Assembly: GCA_037447655.1 (NCBI GenBank)
Contig: JBBHKE010000630.1
Coordinates: forward strand, 47,108 to 111,107
Direction: 5' to 3'
Source of the DNA: Zygnema cylindricum
Lineage: Eukaryota; Streptophyta; Zygnematophyceae; Zygnematales; Zygnemataceae
DNA length: 64,000 nucleotides
The notes under the pieces are model-generated. The model did no database searches, was not told the origin of the DNA, and saw only the letters and a list, made by a program, of their open reading frames with translations. The position numbers and the translations under genes were made by a program. This document shows, in pieces, positions 1-9,550 of this stretch (within the stretch, counting starts at the first letter, position 1; each line of letters opens with the position of its first letter).

Positions 1-2428
1 AAGTAATCATCGCCGTCACCGTAATACTACTCGGTTCGATGTCCTTCTCATACATTTCGTTAAAAAATCGATGAGCCTGTTTGGTCAAATTTGCTCTCGC
101 AAATCCACTGATGAGTATTGAATAAGACGCAGAATCAGGTTTTAACCCATGTAACTCCATATCTCGAAGGACAGTCACGGCTTCGTTCCATTTGCACGAT
201 TGTACAAATAAATTCATTACCACATTATATGTGGATACATCCAATTTCCATCCCTTCTTTCGCATTTGAATGAAAAGCCTCATCGCTTTTTTGATATTTC
301 CCGAGCGTCCCAATGTGTTAATTACACTACAATAGGTTATTTGGTCAGGAATTACCCCTTCATCTTGCATTTTATGAAACCAGTTAAGGGCAGTCGAAGG
401 GGAACCACACCTGTGACATTACACAATCAGCCCCAAAAAACCCACCTAAACAATTTGCTGAATTTTTTTAGAGATAACTTGTATCATTCTATCTTACAGT
501 TGAACAAACAGTTATCTCCATGTAAGCAATGTGATGCTCTGGCGTATAAAATGCATGTTTAACCATTGTTTTAACGTTTTAGAATTTGTGCCATTTTTTG
601 CTCAATCTGTGCTACTATTGGTACAAAGCAGAGTAGTGCCCTTTTACACGTATATACAGTACGGTAAAGACTTTAATCCCAAAAAATTGGTTTTTATTTT
701 TGTTTATATTTCCAGATATAGGAAAAGAAAGAAAAAGAAAGGAAAGGATTAGTATGCCTTGAAGGGAAAAAAAACACAAAGTGGAAGCTGGTTAAGACAG
801 TTTAAAGGAGGGTTAAAACAAAAAACGAGGTTTTGCTGTTGAAACGTTTTGGGTTTGGATTTAAACCCAACAGTGTCACTAGTGTAAAAACATATGACTA
901 GATTTTGTTCTGAAGAAACAAAATGATGTTTGAACTTTTGCCTGACCAGACATTGGATTTCAATTCGTTCCCAAATTGACTTCTTAAAAAACAAAATTAA
1001 AAAAAAAAAATGTCAAAACAAAACAGGAAAAAAAGGCACGACAAGATAACACTGTTCTCCCTCACTGTCCATGGCGACCCCCCGAAATGTCTTTTAAATA
1101 TGGGTATTTAGTCAGAAATACAACAAAAGCTCCATAACTGACACAGAAAGACCCGAAACTTGCCAAACAAAAACTCCAAAAACTGAATTCACTAACAAAA
1201 TCTCTAATACTGGAATAGAATGCTCAAAAATTGACATAGGAACCCAGAAACTGACCTTGTTGCGGTACTGACAAGACTGCTACATGTATAATTGTCCGGT
1301 TTCAGTCCAGCTGTCAGCATCTCCTTCACCAGCTTTTCTGCCGCTGCCAGCTCTCCCACCTTCCCCAACTTGCTGACGAGAACATTGTAATGGATGACGT
1401 CAGCAGTTAACCCCTCCTGTAAATCAATCCCCAGCACCCAAGAAATAATTACCGCAAAAAGAAAACCCAAAAAAATATAATTAAAACCAAAAAATAACAA
1501 CCAAAAAAAAAACCCAAAAAAAAAGAGGGGTGAACAAAAAACCTAGTGAACGCAAATGGGGAAGTAAATTAAGAAAAAAAAACAGAACAGCGCAAGGAGA
1601 GGAATAAATTGGGAAGATAAAGGGAATCAGAGAGAGAGAGCAAGAAAGAATGGGAGGGGGGAGGGAGGAGGGAGGAGGGAGGAGGGAGGAGGGAGGGGAG
1701 GAAGAGAGGAGGAGGAAGGAGGGGGAGGAATCAAAGCAGGAAGAAACTCCTATCACTGCCACCATATCTTTCCCATTCAAAACTCCTTTAAAATTCTCCA
1801 AACAAGTCTCCAAGTCCTTCTCCGGTTTACTCGAATACTTATTAAGTGCATTCAAACATCGAATTACACGGTTTGGATACATATATTTCTTCATAATCTT
1901 CTTCTTCATATCGGAATTTGTCTTTTTTGTCAGTGCAGAGGCTATTTTGCTAACATCATCATTTTTGCTGACGTCAACCTTTTTGCTGACATCATCCATT
2001 TTGTTTTTTCCTAGCACGTCAGCGCTTGTACTTTTCCCATTTTCAGATTCTAAGGAAGACAAGTCTCCTCCTTCCGGTGGAGTAACTTGTTTTAAAGAAG
2101 TTTTACCATTTGAAAATTCAATTGAACCCAAATTTGGCATTTCCAAAGGTTTTGAAGAGGAGGTGGTTTTTGACAATGTGGAGCTTTCTGGCAAAACTTC
2201 ACCAGATATTGCCACGTGGAGCTTTGGTAAAGCTCTGAAAAAAAAATAGGAGACATGTTTTGGTCCGAGTGGATTTCCTAGCACCTTTCCTTTTAAAACC
2301 CTAATTCTAGAAGCCCTATTTCTTGAAACCCTAATTTTTGGGCGAAGTGTCCCACATTGTATGTGAGTGGAACTGAAAAAATGACCATCTGAAAGAAAAC
2401 TAGGGTTTAAATAGGTACCAAAATCCAT
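1..2428 (-). CDS. P-class pentatricopeptide repeat protein, 5' part (continues past the left edge)
   Basis: Three minus-strand exons fit together: about 2428-1763, 1416-1256 and 410-1. Exon 2 ends with AG of a split codon and exon 3 begins with G, restoring AGG (Arg) in frame, and both junctions have GT/AG. Exons 2 and 3 encode about five PPR repeats of 35 residues with typical phrases such as DVIHYNVLVSKLGKVGEL, DQITYCSVINTLGRSGN and DSASYSILISGFARAN. No E or DYW domain lies inside the window. Exon 1 encodes a Ser/Lys-rich leader, then PNRVIRCLNALNKYSSKPE, followed by an acidic helix; the leader could be an organelle targeting peptide. PPR proteins bind specific RNAs in chloroplasts or mitochondria. 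The donor of exon 1 is the least certain point, because a linker usually present before the first repeat is missing and a small exon may lie at 1417-1762. An intron inside the repeats is unusual for flowering plants and commoner in mosses and lycophytes. Confidence 0.82.
1626..1735. repeat. purine-rich GGGAGGA simple repeat in PPR intron 1
   Basis: This stretch is almost purely G and A, with GGGAGGA units repeated. It lies between the likely exon 1 donor and exon 2 of the PPR gene, so open frames across it are compositional. Confidence 0.85.
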
Positions 2429-2470
2429 GATCTACTAAAGTAAATCAAAATTTACCTTAATAACTTAATT

Positions 2471-2660
2471 CTCTCTCTCTCTCTCTCTCTCTCTCTTCCC
2501 CCCTCCCCCCCCCTTCTCTCTTTCTTTCTCCTTCTCTTTCTCTATCCCTCCCTCTCTCTCCCTCTCTCGTCTGTCCCCCACTCCTGTCTTTTAACACCCT
2601 TTCCTCTTCCTATCTCTCTCTCTCTCTCTCCCTCTCCCTCTCTCTCTCGTCTCTTTCCTC
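2471..2660. repeat. (CT)n and CCCTCT tract upstream of the PPR gene
   Basis: The tract is dominated by CT dinucleotides and CCCTCT units. It lies just upstream of the PPR start codon on the opposite strand, where it would read as a GA-rich leader. CT/GA tracts are common in plant 5' leaders and core promoters. Confidence 0.85.
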
Positions 2661-3467
2661 CCTCCCGAGAACTCTGTGCCTGGTTCTTAATCTCCCTTCC
2701 TCCACAAATAATGCCTTAAAAACCGTACAATAAAACAATTACCGTACACTATTTCACGGACATGTCCGTCTCCATGCCAGTTTCAGTAATTGCAATTGCT
2801 TCGAGTTTAGGTCATCCAGTGGCAAACATCTCAAACCTTTCGAACGTGAAAAAAAAAAATCTCGAATGGGAAACAGGAAAAAGGAAAAAGGAAAAAGGAC
2901 AAAAGATAAAGGTAAATTTTGAAGCTATAAAGTGGAGGTTCACTTTTGCTTCTCTCCTGAACCCTGACATCTGAAAAACAGGTCGGATATTTTTATGGAA
3001 GAAACTATTTTCGCCTCATATTCTTTGTTATTTTAGCCTCGTATTACGGCACATGGGCATTACCGTACAGTACGCACTGTATTGTAGTGTAATATATGTT
3101 CAGTTTGTCGTACAATCAAAGGACATGAGGTGTAAATTTCGGCATCATTAAGGCCGTGTCCCCATGTAATAGGTACTTTGATAAAGTATTTTGGGCTGTA
3201 GTGAAGATTCTCCGTACTACTTTGAAGAGCATGCGCGATCGCCTCTTTGTTTTTTCGCACTAATTTGTCGCTTGTTAGAGTAAAGGACTACAGGATTCAG
3301 TATGTGAGACGGTACGTGCCGCGAAAAACGAATGACACATCTACACAGTTTAAAGCCGTCAGTTTATAAAACATGGACAAACTTTGAACGCGTCAGATTG
3401 TGGCACGTCTTTGAGTTTCGTATCTATTTTGTAAGGTAAACGAGGAAGGCGATCGTGCACGGTGAAC
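2661..3467. other. non-coding spacer
   Basis: I see no gene here. The short frames lack recognisable protein sequence and conserved context. A copy of a dispersed repeat (3145-3236) is listed separately. Confidence 0.6.
3145..3236 (+). repeat. dispersed repeat C, copy 1
   Basis: This segment contains GTGTCCCC, then a diverged middle, then TTCTCCGTACTACTTTGAAG. The same order of words, same strand and near-identical spacing recur at 60915-61006, so both are copies of one dispersed repeat. No terminal repeats were found. Confidence 0.65.
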
Positions 3468-4032
3468 TACACCGCCAATCGTTATTAGCGTAGAAGTTTC
3501 TTTAGCGTACATGAAAAATTACCGTGGTTTACGCTAATTAAGAGTTTGAAAAATTTGAAAAAAAACATACATTCTAATTGTTTAATAATTTCTAATTTGG
3601 GTCTTTGAAAAAAAAAAATGTCGGTCGCAAACATGATTACACTAGTATAGGTATTCAGACAAAATCTGACAAATCGTACACAAATCGTACGCTCACATAG
3701 TCGAAACGTGGTTGCTGGACGAATATGTGCGAACGTGATATTTTACAACCCTATTAGACCCCCTTTTTAGAGCACATATTCTCATGCGTCCGCGGCTACT
3801 AAAACTGATTAATTATACTTTTTCACTAAAAAAAGTACGATTGTGTACGGTCTGGCACTGTCCTTACACCACACTAATTGACTGATGGCGTACTTCCATT
3901 TTGTACGGTACTAAAAAATTAACCCTAAATAGAGTAAAGAAAAAAATAGAATGAACTACGCTAATGGAGAATAATAAAAAAAAAAGCGGGACGGAATTAG
4001 CGTACACAACGCTAATAACGATTGGCGGTGTA
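3468..4032. mobile_element. MITE family A, long form
   Basis: The left end TACACCGCCAATCGTTATTA and the right end are near-perfect inverted repeats, 565 bp apart. There is no coding capacity. The interior shares ACAAAATCTGACAA with the other long copy at 45952-47212. The family recurs many times in this window (short copies at 23757, 34510, 36373, 42240 and 58965). Confidence 0.78.
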
Positions 4033-4056
4033 TAGTATACTGTACACTGTGTACAG

Positions 4057-4140
4057 TACACCGTCAATCGCTATTAGAGTAGAGGAATAAATAGCGTAAA
4101 AAAAAAAATAGTGTTATAAATACTAAGGGTGAAGTTCCAT
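4057..4140 (+). mobile_element. MITE family A, left-end fragment
   Basis: Only 25 bp after the previous element another left end starts (TACACCGTCAATCGCTATTA), followed by the family's AAATAGCGT and poly-A motif. No matching right end was found, so this is a truncated or solo end abutting the first copy. Confidence 0.6.
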
Positions 4141-4569
4141 TACGACACTGTAATCGTACGGCCAAAATTACAGGATGCTACACTTTGAACGAAGTTCCTT
4201 GCGCAGAGTCTGTAATCCAAAAGAGTGGCTCCACGTAATTATTGATTTGATATTAAAAATTCTCAATGATTTTCACACCGACTAAAAATCTCCATTTGCG
4301 TACCATATACGTGCGTACCAGGTAATCGTGCAACACAACTTTTGTACTCTTATTTTAGGCATCCATATAAAAAATAAGATTTAAAAAATAATATTACAAA
4401 ACAAATGATGTACAATAAGGCAAGGAACAAAAGGTATATATATATATTTTTATTTATATTTCGCATTTCTTATCTCTTTTTTTATGATTTTTATCAATCC
4501 AATTGAAGTTCAAAAATTTGGTACAAAATGTGCGTGAAGTTATCCAATTTGTTTCGATATAAATTAGCA

Positions 4570-5215
4570 CTGTTGGCCCAACTAAGCATTGTTTGTTTTT
4601 ATAAGTTCTCAAAGTGACCCACGTAAGTATTCAATCTTTTTTTGAGTTTACACAGTTGGGTCGAGTAAGCAATTTTTGTTTCTGTAAGTTCTCATTGTTG
4701 GCCCAAGTCAACATTCATTCATTTGTAAGTTCACACACCTAGACCAAGTAAACATTCATCGTTTCCATAAGGTACCTTCGTTGTCCATATAAGTTTTCAC
4801 ACTTCGCCTAAGTAAGCATTGATTGTTTACGTAGGTTGTCACAATTGCCCGAAATAAGCAATTATTGTTTTTGTAAGTTCACCATTGTCCCAAATAAGCA
4901 ATCATTGTTTTTAGAAGTTCACCGACTTTGACCAAGGAAGTTGTCATTGTTTTGTAAGTTCTCAAAATTGGCTTCATTAAGTAGTCATTAATTTATGAAG
5001 TTCACACACTTCACCCAATTAAATATTTATTGATTTGTAAGTTACCATGGTCGCTGGAGTGCGCATACATTATTTTTGGTGAGTTATGAAAGTTTACCCA
5101 AGTAAGAATCCATTGTTTTTGTCAGTTTCCACAGTTCACCCACGTAAGCATTCATTATTTTTTTAAGCTCACATTTTGGGTCTAAGTAAGCATTCATGCC
5201 ACATTTTAACCAATT
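4570..5215 (+). repeat. degenerate tandem array, unit about 55-60 bp
   Basis: A unit of the form CCCAAGTAAGCATTCATTG followed by TTTTTGTAAGTTCACAC recurs about eleven times with much divergence. Spacing between successive GTAAGTTC words is roughly 50-65 bp. There is no coding frame. It looks like an old, decaying minisatellite. Confidence 0.75.
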
Positions 5216-6599
5216 AACTTTTTGTCCTTAACGAACGATTTGTAAGCACCATTGTGCGACGAGTGTACAATGCCAAAACCTATATGGTAATTCAAAACGT
5301 TAGTGATGTCAAGTTTCAACACGTTGTAGCATTTTGTATCGGTAGCCTCTTACTCATAACCGATATGTACCTTTTTTTGACCTACTGGTAATCTATTTCC
5401 AGCCATAGTTAAGGGAATTATCATGATGAATTTCAGATACATTGGGCAAATAACCCAATAGTTATAGCTACAGGTTTAAGATACAAATCGTACACTTGTA
5501 CAATTTTTTTTCACGGACTGGATTGTGAAACCCCTCCCCCATCCCCCCTACGCGGCCGATATATCAATGATAATATTTTGTTGGTCCTAAAGCGATATAT
5601 GGGTACCCCTCACCATTGTATAGCTGGCAGAGGTCGCAAAAGTCATTTTTTTTCATACCCGAAATTGACTGTTTTTTTATTTTCAAAATCCGAGTAACCG
5701 ACGCCCGACCGAGTTTTGTCACGCTCCGAAATTGTTAACCGTTAACCGACCGGCGTTTACGAAAAAAATAAGTAACCGAATCTTAATTTTTCGCGACTAA
5801 CCGTGCCCGCCCGTAACCGAAAAAGTACAAAATTAATCAATGTACGACGGAATTAGCCAATAATTACGATTTGTCGCGTTCCCTAAGATTTGCGCAATGA
5901 ATAGTGTTACTACACCGCGCATCGTTATTAGTGTCAACGACACTAATTTGGGTTCTTAAAATTTTGATTTTTTTCCCAAAATAGTATACGTGATTTTAAT
6001 TTTTCCTTGACTATAATTGAGGTTCCGTACAAAATAGCGTCAAGACCGAAAGTACAATAATGTATAATTAGTATGGTGTACGGATGATGTCAGACGGTAC
6101 ATATTTGTACCTTTTCACTTTAAAATATTTAAAATAAATTATAAATTATACGCGCATGCATATGAACGTGCGCTGAAAAAATGGGTTCAATCTCGTCGCC
6201 AAAAACCTCGTTCGCACACGATCTCCTATAATCGCCTATTCTGCAGTGTGAACGTAAAATATATTCGCATGTGCGAAGTCATGATGTTATAGTTAAAGCA
6301 GTGAACTGTTTTTATTTTACACGTTCACGTAAACCGTCTTAAAACTGCGTACTCTTGATTCATGTGATTTTTTACTGTTCAGTTTATATAAACACTATAA
6401 CATGTATTTTGTCCAATTAGCGTCAATATGTACTCTATTTCGGTACAACAAACGAATATAGCGTAAATGTTTATTGTAATATGGTGTCTATGGGTGATTT
6501 CGCTCCAAATTAGAATTAATGTATACGTTAATAAGGGGTCGAAGTGACAATGGACCACAAATTACAATTAATTAATTAAAATAATTAGAATAAAAAACA
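5216..6599. other. non-coding spacer with a MITE A fragment
   Basis: No gene is visible. A left end of MITE family A (TACACCGCGCATCGTTATTA) starts at 5911 without a clear partner. A patch at 5690-5830 is rich in TAACCG words and may be a relic of another element. The remainder is AT-rich unique sequence. Confidence 0.55.
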
Positions 6600-6643
6600 G
6601 CATTTGGCGTTGATGATATTTGGGACGCCTTAACGCCAAATGC
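6600..6643. repeat. 12-bp perfect inverted repeat (hairpin)
   Basis: GCATTTGGCGTT at 6600 and AACGCCAAATGC ending at 6643 are perfect reverse complements with a 20-base loop. It could be a very small fold-back element or a transposon end. There is no following T-run that would suggest a terminator. Confidence 0.75.
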
Positions 6644-6964
6644 GGATAATCCACAGAAAAATGGATCCCTTGTTGAACGAATCTCATCCATCCATTTATT
6701 TTTTGTTTTTTTAGGGATCTGACGTTGCGTCGTCATTTTGTCAAACGAACACATTCTCATTCGTTTCATGAAGAAGCAGGCGAAAACACCGCCGCCACCT
6801 TCGTTTCATTTCCATGGATTCGAGGTCGCATGTGGCGGCTCCTTGTCCCTCTGCATATGGTGCGTCACTCCATTTACCTTTCATTGCCTCCGCCCCTCTT
6901 TCACGCTCCCTTTTTTTCCGAACCTACCTATGCTCATCTCCCTCTTTTAATTTTGAAAGTTTTT

Positions 6965-7795
6965 TAAAATGTGCTCTTTCTCGTTTATGCCCTCCCTTCA
7001 CCTCTCTCTCTCCCTCTCAATCTATCTCCATTCCCTCTCCCTTTCCCTCTCCCTCCCCCATCCCTCTCCCTCTCTCTTTCCCTCTCCTTTCTCTACTCTC
7101 ACATTCCTTCTCCCTTTCCCTTTACCTCTCCTTCTCACCCTCTCGATCTGCCTCACTATCTCCTTTCCCCTATACCTCTCCCTCTCCCCACTCCCTCGAT
7201 CTGCCGCATTATCTCCCACCCACTCTCTCTCTCCCTCTCCCTTTCTTCGATCTGCCTCTATCTTTCCCTCTTCCTCTCCCTTTTACCCTCTCTTTCCCTC
7301 TCCCTCCCCTCTCCCTCTCCCTCTCTCTTTCCCTCTCCCTTCCCTACTCTCTTACATTTCATCTCCCTTTCCCTTACCCTCTCCTTCTCACTTTCTCGAT
7401 CTGCCGGTGTATCTCCCTTCCCTTATTCCTCTCCCTCTCCCCATTCCCTCCATCTGCCTCTATCTCTCCCTCTCCCTTTTTCTCTCCCTTCCCCTCTCCC
7501 TTTCCCTCTCACCCTCACAATCTGTCGCACTCTCATCCATTACCTCATACTCTCCCTCTCATCCATTACCTCATACTCCCTCTCCCTCACCCTCTCAGGC
7601 TGCCACCTCTCCCACTCCCTCATCCTCTCCCTTTCACTCTATCTCCCCCGTTGAAATTGTTGTACTCTCTAACCCTCGATCTCCCTCTTCCTCTCCCATT
7701 TCCTTTTCCCTACACTCAAAATCATGTGGTTTCTCCTTCCCTTTCTCCCTCTCCCATTTACTCCCCCTCTTCCCCTCTCCCGTTTACTCCCCCAT
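6965..7795 (+). repeat. 830-bp polypyrimidine minisatellite (CCCTCTCCCTTT)
   Basis: The plus strand is nearly pure C and T, built from CCCTCTC and CCCTTTC units, with islands around CGATCTGCC that recur at about 60-240-bp spacing. Long open frames in all three plus frames (Ser/Pro/Leu only) are due to the absence of A and G and are not genes. Confidence 0.9.
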
Positions 7796-8431
7796 TAAAA
7801 TTACACATTAATGTCATTAATTTTTATAACTAACTCCATTGTTGTAATTTTTTCTCTGTTGTAGGCACGGGATTATATTCAGTTAGTTGATTGTGATGGA
7901 GGAACAAATGCACAGATTGTGGGAATGTCATGGAGTTATCTTTACTCCATTTAATATTAGTACTTCCAAACACATGTTTACATGAGTTAGAGGAGGTTAT
8001 TAGAATATCATTTGTTACAAAGGATAATTTTTATAGCCGATGTACATTTCGTTCATGTAGACTAATGTTTTATTTAATTTTGAAAAATAGGTTGGTTGTA
8101 CATATTGTAGTTTTTTTACGGTGAACCTCTTTGTCATTCTTAGGCGAAAAGGATTAAATTTATTTCCAAGTGTATTAATGTCATGTTTTTTAAATTGTAA
8201 TTCATTTTTATGTTGTTGCAATGACGGGTGCTGTGATTTTAATTCTACATGTTTTTTAAATGTTAAGTGATACACTTGATGAAGTGCGTGGTCATTGTTA
8301 ACTATTTTCGTTGTCACACATGTGATTGTTTTTCACACTTTTTTTTTTGGAATATGTCACATTATTTTCATTTTATTATTTATTTTATCTCAGTCAATCT
8401 CCCTTTTTTTCTCTGTCTCTCTCTCCCTTAT
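7796..8431. other. non-coding stretch between the CT tract and the palindrome array
   Basis: The stretch is AT-rich, with a polypyrimidine-plus-TTGTAG motif near 7855-7864 that resembles a splice acceptor and is followed by a 30-codon frame ending near 7955. I cannot tie it to a gene. Confidence 0.5.
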
Positions 8432-9256
8432 GGTACTCAGCGACAAAACTGTCTCGTCACTGAATGGTATTTTTTTTTTATTCTGCCAGTCAACGACGAG
8501 AATTCCTCGGTGCTGAATGGCATGTTTCATTTTTCACCATTCAGCACAAACACTGAGTCAAATGAAGGTCTTATGGTACTCAGCGACGAGACAGTCTCGT
8601 CGCGACGAGACTATCTCGTCGCTCAATGGTATGTTTTTCTATCTTGCCAATCAACAACGACAATTCCTCGGTGCTGAACGACATGCTTCATTTTTCACCA
8701 ATCAGCACAAACACATTCAAAACAAGGTCTTTAGGTACTCAGCGACGACAAAGTCTCGTCGCGACGAGACTATCTTGTCGCTGAATGGTATTTTTTTTTT
8801 AATTATGCCAGACAATCACGAGAATTCCTCAGTGCTGAACGACATGCTTTATTTTTCACCATTCAGCACAAACAGTGAGTCAAAACAAGGTCTTTAGGTA
8901 CTCAGCAACGACAAAGTCTCGTCGCGACGAGACTATCTTGTCGCTGAACGGTATTTTTTTTTTAATTATGCCAGACAATCACGAGAATTCCTCAGTGCTA
9001 AACGGCATGCTTTATTTTTCACCATTCAGCACAAACACTGAGTCAAAACAAGGTCTTTAGGTACTCAGCGACAACAAAGTCTTGTCGCGACGAGACTATC
9101 TCGTCGCTGAATGGTATTTTTTTTTAATTATGCCAGTCAACGACGAGATTTCCTCAGTGCTGAATGACATGTTGTATTTTTCATAATTTAGCTCAAACAC
9201 TGAGTCAAAACAATGTGTTTAGGTTCTCAGCGACGAGACTGTCTCGTCGTTGAATG
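8432..9256. repeat. tandem array of about 160-bp units carrying CGACGAG palindromes
   Basis: Units begin GGTACTCAGCGAC at 8432, 8575, 8734, 8897, 9060 and (GGTTCTCAG) 9222, giving periods of 143-163 bp. Most full units carry a version of AGTCTCGTCGCGACGAGACT, a 20-bp palindrome that is perfect at 8593-8612, followed by TCGTCGCTGAATGG, a poly-T run and a CAGTGCTGAA/TTCAGCAC inverted pair. The array lies just beyond the 3' end of the transposase gene, and related CGACGA words recur at 11460-11780 and 21630-22100. It is probably the subterminal repeat region where the transposase binds. Confidence 0.8.
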
Positions 9257-9550
9257 GGAGAATGACAATCCAAACATAGAAACGATTTTACACCGTCACA
9301 AGAAATACATTTCATCCACATTTTTGGCCATTCAGGTATCATAAACAATATGAAAACAACAAAATGAAATAGGGATAGATAATATTCATCGTCAAAGAAA
9401 GAAATACAATGTATACTGCATACAGCATAAAATAAAAGTAAATGTTTTAACCTATAAAAAAAAACCTAAAAAAAATATTAAAAAAAAAATCCACACTATT
9501 AGTAAAAAGATTTGCAAACGGCCCATAATCCATTATACAGCCACTCCTAA

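Noticed and set aside
6814-7833. Long Ser/Pro/Leu plus-strand frames of 227-339 aa
   Set aside because: They are open only because the tract has almost no A or G; all three frames are open and the peptides are low-complexity.
6725-7955. Possible two-exon gene (MRRHFVKR ... RLLVPLHM joined to ARDYIQLVDCDGG ... SYLYSI)
   Set aside because: The frames and splice-like words (CATATG/GTGCGT and TTGTAG) fit, but there is no ATG in the first part, the intron is a CT minisatellite and no known domain is seen.
8432-9256. CRISPR-like array
   Set aside because: The units are about 160 bp, repeat throughout their length and have no unique spacers; the host is a plant.
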